DNA of 7,711 bases from an uncultured Caulobacterales bacterium (GTDB lineage: Bacteria; Pseudomonadota; Alphaproteobacteria; Caulobacterales; Caulobacteraceae), in contig CAIUZX010000148.1 in NCBI GenBank assembly GCA_903903715.1, positions 1 to 7,711 of the forward strand, written 5' to 3'. A program made the translations under genes and the position numbers. Under the pieces are notes generated by a model. That model was not told the DNA's origin. It searched no databases and was given only the letters and a program-made list of their open reading frames with translations. Below, piece after piece: positions 1 through 6,187 of the stretch (the stretch's first letter is position 1; each line of letters opens with the position of its first letter).

Positions 1-2
1 CC

Positions 3-395
3 CGCCGGATTGCAAGCTTCGTCCTGCCCCTGGGCTACAGCTTCAATCTCGACGGCTCGATGATGTACACCACGTTCGCCAGCCTGTTTATCGCCCAGCT
101 CTACGGCATCGAGCTGAGCTGGGCTCAGAAACTGACTATGGGCGCGATGCTGATGGTCACCTCGAAGGGCATCGCCAGCGTCCCGAGGGCGTCCCTGGTG
201 GTCATCGCGGCCATCCTCCCCTACTTCCACATTCCGGAGGCCGGACTGCTGCTGGTGCTGGGCGTGGACCAGTTTCTGGACATGGGACGCAGCGGCACCA
301 ACGTGATCGGAAACTCCATCGCCGCGGCCGCCGTGGCTGGTTGGGAGGGCGAACTTGGCCCGCCCCTGCCCGACGATGCAGAGGTAATCACCTGA
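3..395 (+). CDS. Dicarboxylate/amino acid:cation symporter, C-terminal part (DAACS family, GltP/DctA-like)
   Basis: This is the 3' end of a secondary transporter gene whose start lies outside the window; the reading frame is already open at position 3. About 130 residues are visible, covering the last part of the transport domain of the GltPh fold. The TM7 motif NLDGS (NMDGT in the family) lies at about 45-59. The HP2 re-entrant loop has SKGIASVPRAS at about 162-194. TM8 has DQFLDMGRSGTNVIGN at about 267-314, and WEGEL follows. The TM8 residues matching GltPh Asp390, Asp394, Arg397 and Asn401 are present, which supports uptake of acidic substrates such as glutamate, aspartate or C4-dicarboxylates at the inner membrane. 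The position matching the GltPh Na1 ligand Asp405 is Asn (codon 312-314), as I recall it to be in proton-coupled relatives. The exact substrate cannot be decided. The next feature is a separate tRNA unit. Confidence 0.93.
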   Translation, partial: RRIASFVLPLGYSFNLDGSMMYTTFASLFIAQLYGIELSWAQKLTMGAMLMVTSKGIASVPRASLVVIAAILPYFHIPEAGLLLVLGVDQFLDMGRSGTNVIGNSIAAAAVAGWEGELGPPLPDDAEVIT

Positions 396-399
396 CGCG

Positions 400-428
400 T
401 TGCCAAGCGATCAAAACGCGTCTATCTC
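400..428 (+). promoter_or_regulatory. Probable sigma-70-type promoter of the tRNA-Ser gene
   Basis: TTGCCA at 400-405 and TATCTC at 423-428 are separated by exactly 17 bases, the ideal spacing for a housekeeping promoter. Transcription would begin around 434-437, only a few bases before the mature tRNA 5' end at 440. The -35 element begins five bases after the symporter stop codon. Two copies of the palindrome ACGCGT, at 395-400 and 416-421, lie 21 bp apart, next to the -35 element and within the spacer. The spacing and location make the call good; no start site has been measured. Confidence 0.6.
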
Positions 429-439
429 AACCGCCCCAA

Positions 440-531
440 GGTGACGTGGCCGAGTGGCTGAAGGCAACGGTTTGCTAAATCGTCATACCCCCTAAAGGGT
501 ATCCAGGGTTCGAATCCCTGCGTCACCGCCA
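440..531 (+). tRNA. tRNA-Ser (anticodon GCT, reads AGC/AGU codons), CCA encoded
   Basis: The full cloverleaf can be drawn by hand. The acceptor stem GGTGACG (440-446) pairs with CGTCACC (521-527), with discriminator G528 and an encoded CCA at 529-531. The anticodon stem ACGGT (467-471) pairs with ATCGT (479-483) around the loop TTGCTAA, with anticodon GCT at 474-476. The long variable arm typical of class II serine tRNAs has a six-pair stem, ATACCC (485-490) with GGGTAT (497-502). The T arm has CAGGG (504-508) and CCCTG (516-520) around TTCGAAT. The D region contains GTGGCCGAGTGGCTGAAGGC. No part is degenerate, so it should be functional. The next gene, on the opposite strand, ends 17 bases downstream. 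Confidence 0.98.
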
Positions 532-548
532 CCTTCCTGCAATCCGGC

Positions 549-1193
549 TCAGGGCTTCGGAAGCTGCACAGCGTCGATCATGTAGGTCTCGCTGACCTCT
601 GCGATCGGCGAGCCGTCAGGTTTGAGCACCACCGCGCGGTGGCGGAACAACGCTCCGTGTGGCGGGAAAGCGAGTTTAGAATCCGTTGGGTTCAATTCGC
701 CGCGCTCAGCCCAGTCATTCGGCAGCGGCGACCACAAGCGCTCAACGGAAAATGTCCGTCGAAACGCTTTGAAGGGCGCAATCACCCGTCCGAAGGGTGT
801 GGTTGAGTTGGCGAGTGAGTCATTCATGGCGTCGGTCAGTCGTGCGGGCGCGTACCAGTTGTCCGCCTCTGAAAGGACCTTGTCGCCGCACATCAGCTTC
901 ACGCGTCGAAACCCATAAGGCTCGTCAGGGGCAAGCTTCAGCCGGGCTCGGGTTTCATCGGTGGGCGGAACGACAACCGACAAGTCGCGCTTAGCCGTAA
1001 TTACAGCGGGCGACGCGAGATGATGCACGGCGCACCACTGCTCGAGCACCGTGGTGGCGCTGGAGCCCGCGAGCAGGGCCCCGTTGAGCGTTTCGATCAG
1101 CGCTTCGGTCTTCAGTCGGTTCACGTATTGGGCCGATGGCCGGTGATCCGTTCCGAACAGCGACAATGCGACGCTCAACGCCGCAGGGAGCAC
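549..1193 (-). CDS. Chorismate-lyase-like (UbiC/UTRA-fold) hypothetical protein, possibly exported
   Basis: The protein has 214 residues, begins at a GTG codon and starts two bases after the stop of the GST gene, so translation is probably coupled. The middle and C-terminal parts resemble chorismate pyruvate-lyase. An arginine pair sits in YGFRRVKL (93-100), matching the UbiC segment around catalytic Arg76. A TPFGR motif (132-136) resembles the TPLGR of UbiC. A glutamate in SETY (201-204) lies where UbiC has Glu155 after a hydrophobic strand. UbiC makes 4-hydroxybenzoate from chorismate for ubiquinone synthesis, but similarity is limited and the protein is longer (UbiC is about 165 residues), so the activity is not assured. 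The N-terminus is hydrophobic (residues 2-13) but lacks basic residues, so a signal peptide is possible though weak. No other in-frame ATG, GTG or TTG start was found upstream. The lyase-like fold is an inference from remembered motifs. Confidence 0.72.
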   Translation of the reverse strand: MLPAALSVALSLFGTDHRPSAQYVNRLKTEALIETLNGALLAGSSATTVLEQWCAVHHLASPAVITAKRDLSVVVPPTDETRARLKLAPDEPYGFRRVKLMCGDKVLSEADNWYAPARLTDAMNDSLANSTTPFGRVIAPFKAFRRTFSVERLWSPLPNDWAERGELNPTDSKLAFPPHGALFRHRAVVLKPDGSPIAEVSETYMIDAVQLPKP

Positions 1194-1195
1194 GC

Positions 1196-1813
1196 CTAGA
1201 CCCCGGCCTGGGCGGCGGCGCGCGATCGCATGCTGTCCGCCCAGCGCTGGAGATGAGGCTTGTCGTCTGGAATGGCGAACTTGGCCATGCGGGCGAAGTC
1301 AAACCCGATGAATGCGACGATATCGGCGATGCTGATCGTGTCCCGGGCGATGAAGGCGCTCTCTGACAGGCGACGGTCGAAGATCCCGAGTGACCGGGTC
1401 GCGATGGCGCGGTTGTTTTCAGCGACTTCCGGCGACTGCTGTTCGAGCACGGCGAGCGCCGGGTGGCTGTGTCGGACCGTGAGCATGAGCGGCGTCGCCA
1501 GCCACATCTCCGCCCGCCGCGTCCACATCTCGAGGACCGCGACCTCTTCCGGCGTCCGCCCGAACAGATCAGGCTCGGGATAGCAGGCATCCAGATATCG
1601 GCAGATCGCGATGGACTCGGTGATCACAACTGCATCATCCATCTGCAGGGCCGGAACATTTGGGACCCCGACCGTTTTCAGGAAATCTTCGGTCTTGTGC
1701 TCGCCCTTCAGGAGATCGACATCCACGATCTCGACATCGGACGCGCCTTTTTCTGCGAGGACCCACGCCACGCGACGCGGGTTGGGCGCGCGTTTGCTCA
1801 AATAGACTTTCAT
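1196..1813 (-). CDS. Glutathione S-transferase family protein
   Basis: The protein has 205 residues, the usual length for a soluble cytosolic GST. The thioredoxin-like N-terminal domain (about 1-78) begins MKVYLSKRAPNPRRV, with Ser6 and Asn11 in the region that holds the catalytic residue. The conserved cis-proline is in NVPAL (Pro54), and the glutathione-contacting Glu-Ser pair is in ITESIAICRYL (Glu66-Ser67). The all-helical C-terminal domain (about 88-205) carries the N-capping motif SIADI (161-165) typical of GST folding. It probably conjugates glutathione to electrophiles or acts as a glutathione-dependent reductase or isomerase; the substrate is unknown. A GGGAGAA ribosome-binding site lies seven bases before the ATG. 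It sits 46 bases after the nucleoside transporter gene and two bases before the lyase-like gene, consistent with one transcript. Confidence 0.93.
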   Translation of the reverse strand: MKVYLSKRAPNPRRVAWVLAEKGASDVEIVDVDLLKGEHKTEDFLKTVGVPNVPALQMDDAVVITESIAICRYLDACYPEPDLFGRTPEEVAVLEMWTRRAEMWLATPLMLTVRHSHPALAVLEQQSPEVAENNRAIATRSLGIFDRRLSESAFIARDTISIADIVAFIGFDFARMAKFAIPDDKPHLQRWADSMRSRAAAQAGV

Positions 1814-1859
1814 GTCGGTTCTCCCGAAAATTCAATCGTCCAAGTTCGGGGTACGGTCC

Positions 1860-3146
1860 TCAAGGCGCTGCGAACAGATCCTGAGGCGCCAGACCGACCA
1901 ATGAGGCTGTGAGGCAAGTGGCCAAAAAACCCGCAAGCAAAGCTTTCCAGGCCAGGCCGACAATCTCGTTGCGGCGTTCCGGGATGAGAACGCTGAAGCC
2001 GGAGACGGTGATGCCAACGGAAGCGATATTCGCGAAACCGCAAAGCGCGTAGGTCATGATGACCCTGGCGTGGGGCGACAGCGGCCCCGTCGCAGATTGG
2101 CTCAGATCGATAAAGGCCGTGAATTCGGTCAGCACGAGCTTGACGCCCAGAAGGCCGCCAGCGGCGTGCGCCTCCGCCCACGGCACGCCAATCGCGTAGG
2201 CGAGCGGCGCAAACGCGTAGCCCAGCACCCGCTCCACCGTAATCGGGCCGCCATCCACTGGAGGCAGGACGGTGAGCAGACGATCCAGAAGGGCCATGAA
2301 GGCGACAAAGACGATCAAGGTGGCCGCGACGTTGAGCAGTACGGTCAAACCGTCGCCGGTCCCCCGGATCACCGCATCAATGGCGCTGGAATATCGCCGG
2401 TCATCGCCGAGCTCGACTTCCGCCTTCGTTTCGCTCTTGTCGGCGGGAACAATGATCCGGGCGAGCAACACGCCAGCCGGAGCGGAAATGATCGAGGCCG
2501 TCAGGATATGCGCGCCCGCGTTCGGCAGGATATCCTTCAGGATGGTCACATAGGCCACCATGGTCGAACCGGAGACGCAGGCCAGTCCGACCGACATCAG
2601 TGTGAACAGCTCCGAACGCGAGAGACGGTCGAGGTAGGCGCGAATGAAGATGGGCCCTTCGACTTGTCCCATGAAGATGGTCGCGGCCACGGCCAGAGCT
2701 GGCGGACCACGCAGGCCGAGCGTCTTCTGGAAGAGAAAGCCGAAACCTTGCGTCGCCCATTTCAGGATGCGCCAGTGCCAGAGCAGCGCCGACAGGGCGC
2801 ACACCACTAGGATCACAGGCAGGACCCGAAACGCAAAGACAAACACCGCTTGGGGACGCTCAAGCGCGTAAGGCGGCGGCGCTTGCCCGGCGAGATATCC
2901 AAACACGAAGCTGGTGCCCGACTGGGCGGACGAACCGAGGGCGTCAACGGCGCCATTCACACCGGATAGCGCTGACCGTGCGACAGGCGCTCCAAACAAC
3001 AAGAGGATCAGTCCCACCTGCACGAGAAGCGATCCGACCGTCAGCACCACCGGAAACCGCTTGCGATCCTCGGATATCGCCCAGCACATCGCCAGAACGA
3101 CGAACACGCCGATCAAGCCCTGAAGGTTCACATTCGACAGCGTCAC
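1860..3146 (-). CDS. Concentrative nucleoside transporter (CNT/NupC family)
   Basis: The protein has 428 residues, the normal size of a bacterial CNT, with many hydrophobic segments. It would import nucleosides across the inner membrane using a sodium or proton gradient. The family landmarks are in order: GQVEGPIFIRAYL (160-172), equivalent to the canonical GQ(S/T)E(A)P...PYL substrate loop; CVSGSTMVAYV (190-200); LTASIISAPAGVL (215-227); KLVLTEFTAF (336-345), equivalent to the NEFVAY segment; and GFANIASVGI (370-379), which keeps the Asn and Ser that contact ribose in the Vibrio cholerae structure. Differences from the usual motifs are Val162 where VcCNT has Thr, and Thr340 where Asn is common. 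Translation starts at GTG (3146-3144), chosen because GGGAGAG lies seven bases upstream. It is the first gene of the minus-strand unit with the GST and lyase-like genes, and it is divergent from the ABC exporter operon. Confidence 0.93.
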   Translation of the reverse strand: MTLSNVNLQGLIGVFVVLAMCWAISEDRKRFPVVLTVGSLLVQVGLILLLFGAPVARSALSGVNGAVDALGSSAQSGTSFVFGYLAGQAPPPYALERPQAVFVFAFRVLPVILVVCALSALLWHWRILKWATQGFGFLFQKTLGLRGPPALAVAATIFMGQVEGPIFIRAYLDRLSRSELFTLMSVGLACVSGSTMVAYVTILKDILPNAGAHILTASIISAPAGVLLARIIVPADKSETKAEVELGDDRRYSSAIDAVIRGTGDGLTVLLNVAATLIVFVAFMALLDRLLTVLPPVDGGPITVERVLGYAFAPLAYAIGVPWAEAHAAGGLLGVKLVLTEFTAFIDLSQSATGPLSPHARVIMTYALCGFANIASVGITVSGFSVLIPERRNEIVGLAWKALLAGFLATCLTASLVGLAPQDLFAAP

Positions 3147-3159
3147 CCCTGCGCTCTCC

Positions 3160-3208
3160 CGTCAGCGAAAGATCAGCACTCCATCCATCATCGCTAGCGC
3201 CGCTGACG
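3160..3208. repeat. Inverted repeat CGTCAGCG...CGCTGACG, possible operator
   Basis: Perfect 8-bp arms lie at 3160-3167 and 3201-3208, separated by 33 bases. Just inside the right arm is the perfect palindrome CGCTAGCG (3192-3199). The left arm touches the ribosome-binding site of the nucleoside transporter gene, so a bound protein or an RNA hairpin there could affect that gene directly. An 8-bp inverted repeat can arise by chance in DNA of this composition, so this is only a candidate regulatory site. Confidence 0.3.
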
Positions 3209-3319
3209 CGAAACCGCCAGCCCTCAAACTCTGACTTCCCACCCTTACCTCGAATTAACTTGGCCGGGATCGTGGATTGGGGCCATTTCGCCCCTGTCGC
3301 CGCCAATCGAGGCGACGCC

Positions 3320-3326
3320 GGGAGAG
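3320..3326 (+). promoter_or_regulatory. Ribosome-binding site fixing the permease start
   Basis: GGGAGAG ends eight bases before the ATG at 3335. This decides the start of the permease, because the same frame is open back to 2978, through the divergent nucleoside transporter gene. The protein from 3335 begins with a short cytoplasmic stretch and the first membrane helix, as expected of the family. Confidence 0.75.
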
Positions 3327-3334
3327 ATGTCGCA

Positions 3335-4480
3335 ATGTCGCTTGCGCTGGCCACTGTGATTTATGAGTGGCGAAGATATCTCGCAGCCATCATCGCGCTC
3401 GCCTTGTCCGGCCTGCTGATCCTGACCTTCGTCGGCATGTTTGTCGGGATCGGAAAGAGCTTTACCGCGACCATCGACCGCTCTCGCGCCGACCTGATGA
3501 TCCTGCCGGCAAAGTCGGAGTCGCTCCTTGGCACTGGCGGCATGCCCCGGCGGGTCATGCCCATCATCTACAGTCATCCAGAGGTGATCGCTGTTTCGGA
3601 CGTGGATGATGACGGCGGCATGTTCTCCAACCTCGTGGGAGATGACGCCAAAGGTCGCAAGAAGGTGCGTGACTACGTGCAGATAACTTCCGTTGAAACC
3701 GCAAAAGATGCGCTCACTCTGCCGACGGATTTCGACGAAAACCTCAGAGAAACCCTCGCCCAGCCTTATGCTGTAGCTGTCGACAAGACGGCGCTTGCAA
3801 GACTTGGCGTCAAGCTCGGCGATAAGGCCGCGATCGACGGTCACGCTGTGAGGATCGCCGCAGTCACCACGACCTACCCCAACATGATGCAGCCCCAGAT
3901 CATCGTGTCGCGTCAGACCTTGAGGCTGCTGGGCAAGTCTCGCCCAAGCAATCGGATCGGTCCCATGTTCGTTCGGGTCCGCGATCCAGCCAGAGCCTCG
4001 ATCGTGCGAGACGAACTCAACGCCGTCGCCAACGGACGGTATCGGGCCTGGACCAAAGCGGAACTCTCCAAGGCGAACGACCAGTCCATCATGAAGGAGC
4101 AGGGCATCGGCGTTATCCTGGGTTTCTCGACGTTCATGGGTATGATCATAGGACTTGGTATCACGTCGCAGACCCTGCGCGGCGCCGTGCTCGCCAATAT
4201 CAAGGAGTTCGCGAGCCTTCGGGCGCTGGGCGTATCGATGGGATCGCTGCGGTTGATCGTCTTGGAGCTGTCCTTCTGGGTCGGAGTCGCCGGGCTGGTC
4301 GCCGCCGGCGCACTCGTGGCGGGCATGGGCCTGCTCGCCCAGGCGTCCGGAATTCCGATGAGTTTTCCCCTCCCGAACATTCTCTCCACCGGCCTGTTCC
4401 TGCTGATCACTGCCGTGTTGTCCGGGATCATGTCGCTGGGTGTCCTGAAACGCAGCCAGCCAGCGGACCTGTTAAGATGA
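3335..4480 (+). CDS. ABC exporter permease, FtsX/MacB-type fold (DevC-like)
   Basis: The protein has 381 residues, close to the usual length of DevC-type permeases. It shows one N-terminal membrane helix (about 17-40), a large periplasmic domain (about 41-255), then three membrane helices (about 257-282, 308-336 and 349-371). This 1+3 layout defines the type VII (MacB/LolCE/FtsX) fold. The segment KEFASLRALG (290-299) matches the cytoplasmic coupling helix that docks onto the ATPase, and the C-terminus SQPADLLR is the usual family tail. Proteins of this kind do not pump through a membrane pore. They act mechanically with a periplasmic adaptor to move substrates already in the periplasm. It overlaps the ATPase gene by four bases (ATGA), so the two are translationally coupled. 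The cargo is not deducible; DevBCA exports heterocyst glycolipids in cyanobacteria, but proteobacterial homologues vary. Confidence 0.92.
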   Translation: MSLALATVIYEWRRYLAAIIALALSGLLILTFVGMFVGIGKSFTATIDRSRADLMILPAKSESLLGTGGMPRRVMPIIYSHPEVIAVSDVDDDGGMFSNLVGDDAKGRKKVRDYVQITSVETAKDALTLPTDFDENLRETLAQPYAVAVDKTALARLGVKLGDKAAIDGHAVRIAAVTTTYPNMMQPQIIVSRQTLRLLGKSRPSNRIGPMFVRVRDPARASIVRDELNAVANGRYRAWTKAELSKANDQSIMKEQGIGVILGFSTFMGMIIGLGITSQTLRGAVLANIKEFASLRALGVSMGSLRLIVLELSFWVGVAGLVAAGALVAGMGLLAQASGIPMSFPLPNILSTGLFLLITAVLSGIMSLGVLKRSQPADLLR

Positions 4481-5196
4481 GCCGCTCAGAAGCAAACGGT
4501 GTGGCGTTGGTCGCTCGCGGCCTGAAAAAAGGCTTCAAGGTAGGACGCGGCCGGACGGAAGTTCTCAAGGACGTGGACTTCGACGCGAGGCACGGCGACG
4601 TGACAATGGTCATGGGGCCGTCTGGCTCCGGAAAGTCGACACTGGTCGCCGCCTTGTCGGGACTGCTGCGGCCCGACGCCGGAGAAGTCGTCGCCCTCGA
4701 GCAGAACCTCTGGAAGCAGTCTGACGGCAGGATCGACCGGTTTCGTCTCGACCACTGCGGCTTCATCTTCCAGGGGTTCAACCTGTTTTCAGCCCTGACG
4801 GCGCTCGAGCAGGTCACCACTGTGCTGAAGTACAAAGGCTTCGGTCCAGGCGAAGCCCGGCGAAAGGCGGAAGTCGCACTTGCGGAAGTCGGCCTTGAAA
4901 AGCGCCTGAACCAGCGCCCCTCCGAATTGTCCGGCGGGGAAAAGCAGCGCGTGGCCATTGCGCGCGCCCTGGCCAAGGACCCTAGACTTCTGTTCGCCGA
5001 CGAGCCGACCAGTGCCCTCGACGGTGAAAACGGTCAGGTGGTCATTCGACTGCTCCGCCGCGCCGCCACTGAACACGGCGCGGCGGTCATCTGCGTCACG
5101 CACGATCCTCGCCTGGAAAGCTGGGCGGACAGGGTCATTCACATCGAAGACGGTCGCATTCTCGACGATGTCCGTCGCTCGCCGACTGGAGCGTAA
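4477..5196 (+). CDS. ABC exporter ATP-binding protein (DevA/MacB/LolD-like)
   Basis: The protein has 239 residues, a stand-alone nucleotide-binding subunit of normal size. All catalytic elements are intact and in order: Walker A GPSGSGKST (47-55), Q-loop FIFQGFNLF with Gln99, ABC signature LSGGEKQR (151-158), Walker B LLFADEP with catalytic Glu176, D-loop SALD (179-182), and the switch histidine in VTHDPR (His209). The FQGFNLFSALTALEQV stretch is characteristic of the LolD/MacB/DevA subfamily. It should hydrolyse ATP in the cytoplasm to drive the permease encoded just upstream, whose gene it overlaps by four bases. The membrane fusion protein gene begins four bases after its stop codon. Nothing suggests loss of activity. 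Confidence 0.96.
   Translation: MSRSEANGVALVARGLKKGFKVGRGRTEVLKDVDFDARHGDVTMVMGPSGSGKSTLVAALSGLLRPDAGEVVALEQNLWKQSDGRIDRFRLDHCGFIFQGFNLFSALTALEQVTTVLKYKGFGPGEARRKAEVALAEVGLEKRLNQRPSELSGGEKQRVAIARALAKDPRLLFADEPTSALDGENGQVVIRLLRRAATEHGAAVICVTHDPRLESWADRVIHIEDGRILDDVRRSPTGA
5188..5191 (+). promoter_or_regulatory. Ribosome-binding site fixing the membrane fusion protein start
   Basis: GGAG at 5188-5191 lies within the last codons of the ATPase gene, nine bases before the ATG at 5201. It favours this start over an in-frame ATG at 5168, which would add eleven residues and overlap the ATPase gene. The protein from 5201 has a compact basic N-terminus followed directly by a membrane anchor, as expected for this family. 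Confidence 0.65.
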
Positions 5197-5200
5197 ATCC

Positions 5201-6187
5201 ATGCCCGCCCTATTTCGCAAACCCTTGTTCTGGCTCGTCGTTCTGCTCGCCATAGCCGTTCTGGCCATCGGGGCGGTCATGGCGACCAAGGCCTCGCAGA
5301 AGCCGGCCGCCAACGCCGCCGCAAAGGTGGTCGACACGCCATTCGCGGCCATCGCCGCCGGAAAGGTCGATGTCGACGGCGGGGTCATCCAGGTCGCCGC
5401 CCGGACTGCAGGCGTGGTGCGGGAGGTGCTCGTTCAAGAAGGCGACCTCGTCAAGAAAGGCGATGTCCTTGCGCGCCTCGAAGACGATCAGCTTCGCCTC
5501 GCCGCCAATCAGGCCAAGGCCGCAGCCGATCAGGCCCGCGCTCAGATCGAACTCCTCCAGGTCCAGAAGACCTCTGCGTCGCGCGAACTGAAGCGGCTGG
5601 AGCAACTCAAGGGCTATGCCCCCACGCAATCGGTCGACAAGCAGCGCGATCAGGTGGCGCAGGCCGACGCCAGCATCGCCGCACAGAAGGCGGCCGTGGC
5701 GACGGCGGAGGCGCAGCTTGCCTCCACCAGTTACCAGCTCGAACTGACGACGGTCCGCGCCCCCGCGGATGGCCGGATTGTTCGTCGCTATGCGAACCCG
5801 GGCTCAGGAGCGTCCACGCTCAACGTCTCGAACATGTTCGATCTCGAGCCGAACACCGCGCGCATCGTGAGGGCGGAACTCGCCGAAAGCGACCTGCCCA
5901 ATGTGGCGGTGGGCCAGGAGGTCAGCATCATCCCGGACGCGGACCCGCTGCACCCCGCACACGGGACCGTCATCCGCCGCGCCTATCAGTTCGGCGCCCG
6001 CAAGCTATTGTCCGACGACCCCTCCGAGAGGACGGACGAACGGGTGGTGGAGGTCGTCGCCTCCGTCGACTCGGCCCCCTTCCTGATCGGTCAGCGCGTG
6101 CTGGTGAAGTTTTTGAAACTCGGACGGAAGGCCCCGCCGCCCGTCGCGTCGAAGCTGGACGCCGGCGACGCACAAGCGAAACCTTGA
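5201..6187 (+). CDS. HlyD/MacA-type membrane fusion protein of the ABC exporter (DevB-like)
   Basis: The protein has 328 residues. A single membrane anchor lies at about 9-28 after the basic start MPALFRKP, leaving the rest in the periplasm. The order of parts is that of an adaptor: the first half of a lipoyl-like domain (about 60-98, with GVVREVLVQEGDLVKKGDVL at 71-90), an alanine- and glutamine-rich helical hairpin (about 98-180), the second half of the lipoyl-like domain (about 182-203, with TTVRAPADGRIVRRY), then a beta-barrel domain (about 219-308). The C-terminal tail is rich in proline and alanine. The helical hairpin is short compared with HlyD of type I secretion. The protein should link the permease to an outer-membrane channel, which is not encoded in the window. 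The gene order permease-ATPase-adaptor differs from the devB-devC-devA order of cyanobacteria. Confidence 0.93.
   Translation: MPALFRKPLFWLVVLLAIAVLAIGAVMATKASQKPAANAAAKVVDTPFAAIAAGKVDVDGGVIQVAARTAGVVREVLVQEGDLVKKGDVLARLEDDQLRLAANQAKAAADQARAQIELLQVQKTSASRELKRLEQLKGYAPTQSVDKQRDQVAQADASIAAQKAAVATAEAQLASTSYQLELTTVRAPADGRIVRRYANPGSGASTLNVSNMFDLEPNTARIVRAELAESDLPNVAVGQEVSIIPDADPLHPAHGTVIRRAYQFGARKLLSDDPSERTDERVVEVVASVDSAPFLIGQRVLVKFLKLGRKAPPPVASKLDAGDAQAKP

Larger units (their letters stand above)
3147..3334. promoter_or_regulatory. Divergent intergenic region between the nucleoside transporter and the ABC exporter operon
   Basis: These 188 bases must hold the promoters for both directions. The ribosome-binding sites for both flanking genes are identical (GGGAGAG, 3154-3160 on minus and 3320-3326 on plus). 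I see no convincing -35/-10 pair. The best plus-strand candidate, CTGACT at 3231-3236 followed by an AT-rich ATTAACT near 3253-3260, is weak. A small hairpin, GGGGC (3279-3283) with GCCCC (3290-3294), could lie in the exporter leader. Open frames across this stretch look like shadows rather than genes. Confidence 0.6.

Noticed and set aside
504..531. tRNA-Ser 3' end as an integration (att) site for a mobile element
   Set aside because: The 3' end of the tRNA is not repeated elsewhere in the window, and no integrase, phage or plasmid gene is present.
2070..2810. Long plus-strand open frame (246 codons) opposite the nucleoside transporter gene
   Set aside because: It is rich in Arg, Gln, His and Gly with no recognisable domain, and it lies wholly antisense to a gene with clear CNT motifs. 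GC-rich codon bias readily leaves such frames open.
2978..3334. N-terminal extension of the permease by 119 codons in the same frame
   Set aside because: It would run through the divergent CNT gene, is Pro/Arg/Ser-rich with no family similarity, and the ATG at 3335 has a good ribosome-binding site.
4958..5200. N-terminal extension of the membrane fusion protein by 81 codons
   Set aside because: It lies inside the ATPase gene and looks like out-of-frame translation of it; the start at 5201 gives a normal membrane-anchored adaptor.
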